Below are positions 54,701 through 64,000 of a DNA stretch of 64,000 bases, piece by piece. The position numbers were made by a program, and so were the translations under genes. This DNA comes from Rhyacichthys aspro (lineage: Eukaryota; Chordata; Actinopteri; Gobiiformes; Rhyacichthyidae): positions 7,147,773-7,211,772 of the forward strand of contig CM072160.1 in assembly GCA_036850595.1 (NCBI GenBank), in the 5' to 3' direction. The notes under the pieces were generated by a model. It was given only the letters and a program-made list of their open reading frames with translations. It ran no database searches and had not been told where the DNA came from. Each line of letters starts with the position of its first letter. Within the stretch, counting starts at the first letter, position 1.

Positions 54701-57700
54701 TTCATTAGTGGGATTGTTTGGTGGCCGGTTGCACTTGTCAGGTTTTATAGGCACTTTGGCAACTCAGAAACGACATGACATTACACATTTTCATCATGAC
54801 CCAATTAAATACCTTCACTTCTATGTTGAGTATGTAAACATGATCACAGCTATTCAGGGCAAATGGAAAATACATGGTGTTCAGTAGCAGACAAACAAGA
54901 GTTAAGGAAAATTAATCTGTGCTGGATCAGTATGTGGTTTACATACCATCTAGGAACACTGAGGCCTATGAGTGCTTTGGTGTAACTACAAAGGTTACAT
55001 ATTTTGTTATTTTTAAGCAGTGATCAAATGTTTTGACGTGACAAAATGCCAACAAGACTCTCCTTGAAAAATCATTCCATTTATCAACCACATATAGAAA
55101 AAATGTGTACCATTAAAGCATTAACCCAGCACACAGAACTCTGAATTACAACTCACTGTGGAGTTTACAAGGGATATCTATTTCCATGTTCTTAATATTC
55201 ATGAACCATAGACAGATTTCAGACATTTTGACATTTCAGACCATGCCTCTTGACTCCACAAATTATTTACAGTTCTGATAGCACCACACTAGTTTTCCCT
55301 TCACACCAATGACAAGACATTCTGCGGCAAAGGACTTCCTGTTTGTGTTGGTCTTAATGCTATGTCTGCTCATGACTCCATCTACTGGTACAAAGTAAAA
55401 TAGCAGGCAGCCAATGACAGCTCTTTGTGAAACTTCTCTGTCACACAACACTGGAAACTGTGACATGGCAAGACTTTTATCTCACTTCAGTTATATTTAT
55501 GCAATCCACCATGAAAGACTTTAAATGTCACAAATGCCATCAACTGAGCACTGAATACACGAAGAGACAGGTGTGTGTGATGACTCTTTAAAGTGACTGA
55601 GAGACAGATTGACTCCAGCTGTTAACAACCCAACCCACAACAGTGCTGCCCGCAGCACGCCGTCCACCCACTGAGAGGATTTTCCAGGAAAGAGGTCCGA
55701 ACCGATTCCACGGTCCGTTAGGTACTAAAGAGAGTGAAATGACAGCGAGCAGACCCCCAATTGTAAGTCACTGGAGAATATAGGACTGGAGAGGTACAGA
55801 GGTGTTGGGGTAACAGGGGTCAGTTTAGTGTGGGATGTGGGACAGAGGTAACGCGGTGCTTGAGTTCAACCAAAGGGATGGAAACAGCAGTGGCCTGAGT
55901 CCAATTAACAAATACAGAGATTAGTGATCTTTTACAACAAATACTTAAACTGAAAGGCATTAAGTAGTTAGTAAATGAACAATGTGCTTCTTAATGTTTG
56001 TTTCTGTGCAGTTACTGCTTTTATTCAAAACAAAATACCAAAACAGCAGTTATAAGACTCTAAGGTTAAACTGTTTACTGTATGCAAAACTAAAATACTG
56101 GAAGGCTACACTGTGTGTTTATGTGTATATATACTGTATTGTACATGATAAGCTGCAAGGCTACAAGGCTTGGTAACTCATCTACTATTATCTACTCTAT
56201 TATCTGTAGTGACGAAATGTGCTGAAACCAGAACCAGAGGAGTCACCCCAAACACAAGAAATCCAGTTAAATTCTTTATTAAATTTAGTCTAGGCCTACA
56301 AATGTATTGTTTGTTTGCATCACTATTTCTTTATAGATATGTATGTAGGATTGTCTTGCATCTGTGTGTGTTTACTCCACCAAAGACTGTGTTTGAGATG
56401 TTCACATGAATCAAAATGGACGAATGGCCTATAGTGAGACTATAACAACGGGCCTTTATGTTACTTAACTGTGCCTTTTGAACCCTGCTCACTCAGAGAC
56501 AAAGACAGAAGACATATTATCTAGCATTAGAGAAATTCCAGTTTTGACTATCAGCTGGTAAAATCAGCCACTGAGTATAAAAGCCCCTATTGGACTTCAC
56601 AAAGACAACAAGATAAATGCTCAAGGCAGCATTATGCAACTCTGTGTGAAATGTTCTCATGTTTCATTTAACACTACCTAACTCATAAACACTTTCTGTG
56701 CATTAACTATGCATGTTTCAATACTCACTCTCTTCTACGTTGTTGCACTTGACTTCCAGGTCGACTGTGGACAGGCACAACTTGTTGGCCTCCTGCGTGG
56801 CCAAGTCTTTGGACGGCGGCTGGTTCTGCTTTATTGAGTTGCCGACACTGAGACGACGGCCCACAGTCGTAACCTGACGATAAAACTGTTTTCCAGTGAT
56901 TTTGTGGTCGAAGCCCAGCCAGCTGAACTTGATCTTTACCCTGAAAGAAAGGAACAAAATGGTTTTACCACAAAGGCTTCTACTACTAGGTCTTTTTCAC
57001 TGGAACTCCTGAACCTAACATGTTGACCATGCTTTTAAGTTATTTACCTCAGGACGTGAGGGTGCCTCACCTGAACATGTCATGCGTACAGGGGAGCGAC
57101 CCATATTCACCTTGAGTGTATTTGCTCTGTCTCTCCTTCCTCTTACTCATTATTTACAGTCTATCAATACCGTCTCTACCTATTGAAGCTTTAAATGCTA
57201 AAAACAACTTTGGATAAAGCAATGTATTCTCCAATCTCTCTAATAAAGCAAGTTCTTTCAGCTATACATCCAAAACAAGCAGCCAGACCAATGTGAGCTA
57301 TAAATGCCCCAATAAAGGAAACTGGAAAAAGGAAAACCAGGGAGGCAGAAGGAATCTGCAGATCCAGGTACATAACAGTGAAGCCTGCTGATCCTCAGGT
57401 TTTATAGTCTTTCCGGTGTCTAAGGTTTAGGCTTCTGCTGCATTACATTAGGATTTAGAGCACAAGCATTTACCTTCATGAACCCTGTATTTGTGTGAAT
57501 GTGAGTGCTGTAGTCTCAGTGGAGAATGCTGTCTGCTCAAAGGCAGATGTTTTGGCTCAATGTGAATCCACTTAGAACAGGTGTAACCTCATAGTATTAT
57601 AATTGTTGTTAAAAACAGCGCTGGAGGGCACAGAAATGTTTGTCTGCCTTGTTTCCGTGTGTGTCTTACGTGAAGTCCATGTCCTCGGGGCCAGGGAAAG

Positions 57701-58002
57701 GCTCCAGGGGCCAGTTGATGAAGCAGTTGAAAAAGACGAGGCAGGCACAGCCAGCCCAAACCAGCAGGATGGTGATGAAGGCGGCACCGAGATCATAAAT
57801 CACCTACGGCCAGCAGACAAGAGCGTAACGGAGAATCAATAACACATTCTCTGGCAGCACTAGATTAGAAAGAAGCTCATGACACTCAGTTAACAACTTG
57901 AGGGGGTACCTTGATGCCAGGGAAAGTGACAGCGGAGGAAGCGTACGAGCCAATCATCAGAGCAATGAAGGTCGACCTCAGATCTCCAAACATACTAGGC
58001 AG
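51723..58002 (-). CDS. slc43a2: Large neutral amino acid transporter LAT4, C-terminal two thirds, 9 exons
   Basis: Exons in transcript order: 58002-57910, 57803-57670, 56940-56729, 54080-53937, 53245-53119, 52986-52854, 52578-52505, 52256-52133, 51881-51723 (TAG). Phases agree, giving 399 residues; the human protein is 569, so about 170 N-terminal residues lie off the right edge. Matches to SLC43A2 include LPSMFGDLRSTFIALMIGSY, WPLEPFPGPEDMDF, VKIKFSWLGFDHKITGKQFY, TVGRRLSVGN, KLCLSTVDLEVKC, CVTQLRLIFYMGAMN, YTSIFGVLQLLCL, VIGYVMDWRLKDCEDE, NATRAFIFTNLLLVGFGVTC and FGSLTGMQSLISALFALIQQ. The protein is a major-facilitator uniporter moving Leu, Ile, Val, Met and Phe across the plasma membrane. 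The segment holds several hydrophobic helices on either side of a long cytoplasmic loop whose two serine sites (RRLSVG, CLSTVD) are conserved; mammalian LAT4 is, from memory, phosphorylated there. The transporter ends NGSKPEAFI. Confidence 0.93.
55371..55410 (-). repeat. Inverted copy of the dispersed repeat
   Basis: On the minus strand it reads CTGCCTGCTATTTTACTTTG then TACCAGTAGATGGAGTCATG, matching the 18.7-kb copy over about 40 bp with only a few differences. It lies in a slc43a2 intron. Confidence 0.6.
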
Positions 58003-61000
58003 CTGAGAAGAAAGCAAAGCAAACACATAAGATTCACAGTTAAACTTAATTACATTTCAAAACATAGATGGCCGCTTAAACTGCAAAAATCTGTGTGATA
58101 GGCATTTGCACTTTGGATACCAATGTATTTGTCTGAATCAGATGGAGCGAGGCCAAAGCAGAAAGCAATTATTGCAGTAAATTTAAGACAACCAACATCC
58201 CAAAAGAAAATGTAGTAAGTTGTATTGTAACATTCAACCAGTGTATTGTAAGTGTGTCTAATACTGAGCAGCTCTGGCAAGTTGTAGAAAATGATATGAT
58301 ATAAATTAAATGCATTAAACAACAGGTACTTTATAAAAATATGGTGAATTGTCACAAGAAACTTCAAATGACCATATAAGAAAAGGAAAAACAACATGGA
58401 GAACAGCACTCTGCTTTTAATAGACCTAAATAGATCCTTCATGAGTGCCACAGAAATATAAACCTATGAACACAAATTTTTTAAGTAACTCATTCTGGTT
58501 ACATAACAGTTGAATAAAAATATGATAGTCATCTATGGGATGTGTGAACACAATGTGAGCCTGCATCAGAAAGAAAATCTATTACCTTCAGATTTTCTTC
58601 AGATTTCAGTGGGAGAACAGGGCATAGCCTTTAACTCAGCCACTTTATTGTTTTAGCTTTATTATCTTTTTTGAAACTGAATTAAAAACCATCTATTAAA
58701 GCTAAATGCAGACAGCTACATGATGCTCCAATTGTAATTTGCAGTGTTAGACAAACAGTGGCTCTGGATGACTGACTGTTAATAGGCCCGTCACCAGAAA
58801 GTAGCCCATGCTCAAGTGTTGCCGTAACATTTGAAGTGGACCAGAGTCTTGCATAATGACTCCCATAAAAAGAGCACGCACTGTTCTCAACTGGGAGACG
58901 TCAAATGGTAAACAAGATACTTTTGGAAATCAACAGCGCTGCAAAAGTCTTGGAACAGACAGCACAAAAAGTCGAGGAGATCCAATATCTATCACAAGAG
59001 GGGTGGTTCAGTTTTTCCATCTGGTTTGGATAATGCATTATTTCAACATAGGCTGCGGTGAATAAAATACAGAACAATTGAGGCTCTAACTCCTCAGCAG
59101 AAATGTTATTAGTGTTCATAAATAGCAGACTTTTACGCAAAATTTCCCTTCTAGTCTTTCTCACAATCACCGCAGGGGAGCAGCTTGTTAGCAGCTGGCA
59201 AACCCTCTCACCTCTGCAAAAGTAACTCCCCACATTAATTAGAGCAAAGGTGAGCTGAATATGACTCCATCCCTGCTAGGACAGCCTAAAACAAGGATTT
59301 TCTCTAGTAGCACTCAAGCAGAAGCACAGAGTTATGACATTTTACAGCAGGAGTCTGACTGGAAACAATGGGACAGTATGGACGACCTTTATCCCAGTTT
59401 GTGAGAAAGCATGGAAGAATAGAAAGCACCGATGTCCAGTTCAGTTCGTTCTGCAGACTTGATGTGGTCAGCAAGATGAGCCAAGGCCGACTCATGAGCT
59501 ATGCACCGTCAACAGGGCCAGATTTACCAACAGCATCAACAGATTCACAGGTGTCACTAGAATTGCCAAGATGTCAGTGGCTTGGCCTAGTTTGTGTTTA
59601 GTGTGAGGTAAAGAGGCTAATTTTGGCCTCTAGCAGCATTTTAATGATGTGGAGACAGGCAAAACATTTACATTTTACTTAAATTGACATAATTGTTGGA
59701 ATTACTTTTTCTTAATGAAGTCTAATAGTGATAAAGCGCTAATATCGATTCATCTTTCAAACCAATAAACCAAGTGTTTTTTACTAAGGAAACATGTAGA
59801 CCTACTTATTGTAAACCGATCTATGGCTGTGATACTGTTTTGGCGACATCACAGGGAGTTTTTTCAGGTCAGACCTGCGTCATTGTCAGCAGTTGACCAC
59901 TGGGCTCCAAAAAAAGTTTATAATGAAAGCAGAAGTAGGGATTATTGGATGTGTGAAGTGAGAATGTGAGTAAAGATGGGAGGAGCGGCTGCTGGGTGGA
60001 GACAGATAACAGTGTTTTTGTGCCTGGAGTCAATAACATGTCAGTCACAGACACACGAGAGCGCTGCTGAACACTGGTGAACAGAAAAAAACAGTTGCAG
60101 CTCCAGGTGGTAACAGACAAAGGAAGACTCAAAAGAATTAACACGGACAAATATGATGGATCATGTGTCTTGTGACAACAGTGTTATGGTATTAAATGCA
60201 ACAGACACACACTTAGCATTTAAAAATGATTGTCCAATGAGAGCCCAGTGGAAGTTAGGCCTTTTCTTCATTACTTTGTATTTGACAGCAAACTAAGCTT
60301 CCTCTGCTAAAGAGTGCATTCAAATTATATACTCAGTTTAGTTCTTATATTATTTTACTGAATCATATGCATTCAGTGTTACTGTATTGTATTCCTCAGA
60401 TTATAAACAGAAGTACCATATCCAAAGCAGCCTAATTTTTCAATTGTGTGAATTAACATGTACTGTAAGTGTGCTGCATAAGTCCACACATTTAAGTTTT
60501 AAGTTCTCACACAACATACTGGTACTTTAGGTGACATTAAAAACATAACAACACATAATCCCTTGTAAGTAGAAGGTGTTGTTAAAATGCTAAGCCGTTA
60601 AAGGTTTACATAAGGCTGTCGTCAGAGAGCAGTGGTGGTAGTAGCGTGTTTTTGGAGACTTTCTAATCATCAGAGGAATTTCTTTCTTTGTTTTTCATGT
60701 TCAGCCTTGAGATTGTGTGACCGTGCAGATTTCATTGAGAAGCTGTGTAAACAAAATTTCATATTGTCCTTCAAATCATTTTCCAGCAAATGCCGCCTGT
60801 TGTTGATACCCAGCTGTTGTGCAAGTGATTCTGACCCTTTAATATTTTCATCAACAGTATAAGTCATGGGAACACACTGTTTTCTACTTTCAAAAACTGG
60901 TTAGAGTGCACCTGCTCGACCACTAACTGAACCCTATCTTTGAAGCAGGATCTTTTATCTGTAGGTGACTGTACTGAAGCTAAAATTAGTGTCTGTCCAA

Positions 61001-64000
61001 ACATTGGTGTGTACCCTGCCTCTCTCTGCCTGGATACACTGCAGTCACTGCTAACAAAGAGGCTATTCAGTGAAGTGGCAATAACAAAGATGATAGGGTC
61101 ATTTATTAAAAAAGGTATCTGGCTTTGCAGATGCAAGACTTTGTTACAAACAAAATTTGAAATGTGTCAAAACAAATGTCACATTTTAAAAGCCATAATC
61201 AATTCAGAAAATGTTCATTTGTCTGAGTTTGACATATTACCCTTAAGTCACATTCAGACTAATGTTTGATGTTGAAGGGGATCAATAACAAGTATATTTG
61301 CACAATGTTCAGGTAATGCTCTGTTTGTACTGACTCAGAGGATTATGGTCTAACTCACAATTTAAGACTGAAGGCTAATCAGGATTTAAACAACTCTGGG
61401 CCTGTTCAAACCTGTCGTCATCTCATTTTTGGCGCTGGATGTAATCAATGCTTTATAATTAATCATATGCTTGTGAGTGATTTTGGAGTTTCTAGGAGTG
61501 ATCGTGATGATAGAACACACTACTTTTCTCTGTTTTGATTGAAACTCAACACAAACGGCAAACTATGGCAACCTCATAGGACCAAAACTCACACTTAAAA
61601 TTCTCATTGGGTTTACAAAGAGGCATAAACCTGGAAATCATGAAGGGCTAAAATACAATAAAGTTTCTCAGGACATTTAGACTTTTAAAAAATCCCATTC
61701 TCATGCAAGCGCGCTGTGTGCTGACTCGTGACATGACTCAGAGACAGCAGAAGGGAAACATGCTGAGCTACAGGCGCTGAATGGACAACGCTGTTTCAGA
61801 GGAAAATATAGGAAATGAAAAGGGAAGAGGGTTTGCTGGTGAGAGTGGAAAATTAGGCTGCTGCTGGTGAACCATTGAGAACCAGCTCTGACCGGTCCTG
61901 CCCTGACGAACGGGGACAGGACTCCATCCATCATAGAGAGCAGTGGAGCTGTAAGATTAGCAAACAGCTCACTGCATACAGGCTGCATACCTCCAGCGCC
62001 ATGACGTCACTTTTTTTCTCCCAGAAATAAATTCTTGGAAGGCTGCAGCGCTGTTAGGCTCGCTCTGTGGCAGGACAGGATTTATAGTCAACTGTAGAAG
62101 CGGGATCTAGGAACCACCTGGATCAGACCAAGACTACACTAGTCTCTTACATGTGCTCAGATCTAACATTACACAGTCATTTTGACCTTTGCTATCTATC
62201 CATCTATACCCTCTCCAAACACGTCATGTGGTCGCACGCATGAGACAGACAGAGCATATAGTTGTACTCACTCTACTTGACTGTCCCATCACGAGTATAG
62301 AAAAAATAGCTATTAAACAAAATGTCTACTTTGCTGCTGTGTTAATGTCATCATGTCTGTCCCTAAACTAGTCTTAAGGAGAATTTACTCTGATCTATTG
62401 CCATAGACCAAAAACACCTTGTCTCAGAGCAAGTGGGAGAAAGACCAGATTCAGGGGGCTTCAACACGTGCCCCTATGAACAAGAGGAGGAGCTTGTCGG
62501 TGCAGAATTCCTCAGTATTGAATACGTTTAATACAAAAAAAAAATTCCAAGAAGTTGTTTACTCAAAGGAAGGAGGGAAGCAGAGGGTGCTTTTCCTCCT
62601 CCCTTTCCTCCACTCCCTGTTTTCTCTCATCAGGACACTTAATGCTGAGCTTGCATCAAGATCAAGAATAAGAAGGAAGTGAAGCACAGATAGACAAAGA
62701 GGTAACCTAAAACTGAAGAGGGGAAGCAGACAAACCGTCTGCAGACAACAAAAAGACAGAAAAATAAAACGAGGAGGGAACAAGTTAGTCTGGGGACCTT
62801 AAAAGACACTTCATTTGAGAGGTTCTTATTCAATGTTAGCTCACAAAACAAAGGGTATGTCTGTCCTAAAAGGAAGGGTAAAGGCACAGCGGTTCTCAGT
62901 CTGTTTGCTTCAGAAGGACACACCTCGAAGGTAGTGCAAAGGAAACATTTGCGCAGGCCTGATGTGGGCTGTGGCTCTGTCTACTGTAGGTTAAAGGCAC
63001 TCCACAGCTAAAACAACAGCTCACATAGAGCAGACACACTGTAGCACACTGTATAGGGCTGCTGTGTTCAAGGGGGGAGAGCTGCTGAAACTGGAGAAGA
63101 CAAAAACAAGAGACTGACTGGGTGTTGGGTTGGTGTTGGGCGGTGGGACGAAACCAGCTGAACAACTTCAGTGTGTGTGTTTTAAGAGGCATTCAGGGTC
63201 CCATTGAGTAGTGTGAATATGAAACAGTGGTGTGGAGAAGCACAAAGACACGCTTCAGCTCCTCTGTGTGTTACTTCCTGTTTGTGTCTTCAGTGGTTAC
63301 GTCTATAACAGAGTCTTAAGGATACAAAACAACTTCACCACAGAAGGACAATGAAATCATAAATACAAAAAAATCGAGATCTCTCCATAACACTTTTTAC
63401 TGAATGAGTATGATCAATTGAACCATGAGGGAAACCTGCAGCCCAGTAACTTTTGAGTATGTGCACCAATAAGCAACAGGTCTTTGATTTTCAGAGCTTA
63501 CTTCTTTGATTATGAACAAAAGAACACAATCATTATGCAGATTACTGTGTATAGCCATGTGATGTGACCAAAATCATTTATACATTTATACCATTTATTG
63601 TCAGTTGTACCCTTTTGGCTCAACTGATCTTACGCAACAATCACACATGAGCCTTTGATGACAGCACTGCTCATGTCCTCAGCCTTATGTGGATGCAACA
63701 GTAATGAGCTGATGTCTTTTTATGGCTCACAGCAGAGTGGCAGAAGAGGAGTGAATAATAGATTACTACAGCCAGACTCCCTCCTGTTTCACCACTCAAC
63801 CTCTGTGTCTGTGTCTCTCACGTGGGTTTCTCCCGTGATGCAGCACTTTGCCCTGACTGACGGGACCATCTTAACCCCTACTGTCTTGGTCCACTCTCTC
63901 AGGCTGTTCCCACATCGACACTCATCCACTTTACTCATCCTCTTTGCTCTTGTTTGCTTTGCTCTCTGCTGTTGTTTCTCTCCCTTTGCTCCCTTCATCT
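58003..64000. other. slc43a2: Presumed slc43a2 intron, no exon recognised
   Basis: A splice acceptor on the minus strand (CTCAG, 58007-58003) shows that intron begins here. I searched by eye for the expected upstream peptides (GFGGMCMTFTSLT type) and found none, so the next exon is probably beyond the right edge. A full CRE palindrome (TGACGTCA, 62002-62009) and a T/CCT-rich end near 63,780-64,000 were noted. Confidence 0.5.

Noticed and set aside
58050..58451. Open frame of 133 codons, hydrophobic, minus strand
   Set aside because: Although next to slc43a2, it does not resemble any SLC43 helix region and is AT-rich intron sequence.

Overview
This window is vertebrate nuclear DNA, most likely from a ray-finned (teleost) fish. 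It is AT-rich and has short exons with GT/AG boundaries, introns of about 0.1-3.6 kb, AATAAA polyadenylation signals, microsatellites and decayed transposon pieces. No bacterial, viral or organellar gene was seen. I built all gene models by hand from reading frame, splice phase and remembered family sequence; no alignment was run.

Layout, left to right. (1) 1-4905 shows no recognisable exon and is read as intron or flank of the first gene. (2) 4906-22168 (+) is the C-terminal half of ecel1, an M13 (neprilysin-like) ectopeptidase: 12 exons carrying the NAYY, HELTH and ENIAD motifs. (3) 25877-27791 (+) is a complete 7-exon xaf1, a zinc-finger XIAP-associated factor, with a perfect IRF/ISRE-type site about 100 bp before the ATG. 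(4) 30415-36790 (-) is inpp5k, an inositol polyphosphate 5-phosphatase with a SKICH domain: 13 coding exons plus a likely non-coding first exon near 37.5 kb. (5) 38845-45748 (-) is a complete 11-exon class I phosphatidylinositol transfer protein, pitpna-like, with an 8-nt micro-exon. (6) 51723-58002 (-) is the C-terminal two thirds of slc43a2 (LAT4 amino-acid transporter, 9 exons). 58003-64000 is read as its next intron.

xaf1 and inpp5k converge tail to tail; their outermost polyA signals lie about 25 bp apart. inpp5k, pitpna and slc43a2 run head to tail on the minus strand in the same neighbourhood as human 17p13.3, which supports the names. ecel1 belongs to a different human block (2q37), so the ecel1/xaf1 boundary looks like a rearrangement junction. 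inpp5k and pitpna both act on phosphoinositides; the other genes share no evident pathway.

I found no new multigene system. The points most worth a second look are: loss of the membrane-docking Trp-Trp pair in the PITP, the interferon-type element at xaf1, an N-terminal extension with tandem splice acceptors in inpp5k, a long hairpin in the inpp5k 3'UTR, a 359-bp MITE-like element, and CTCF-like motifs, some of them inside a dispersed repeat.
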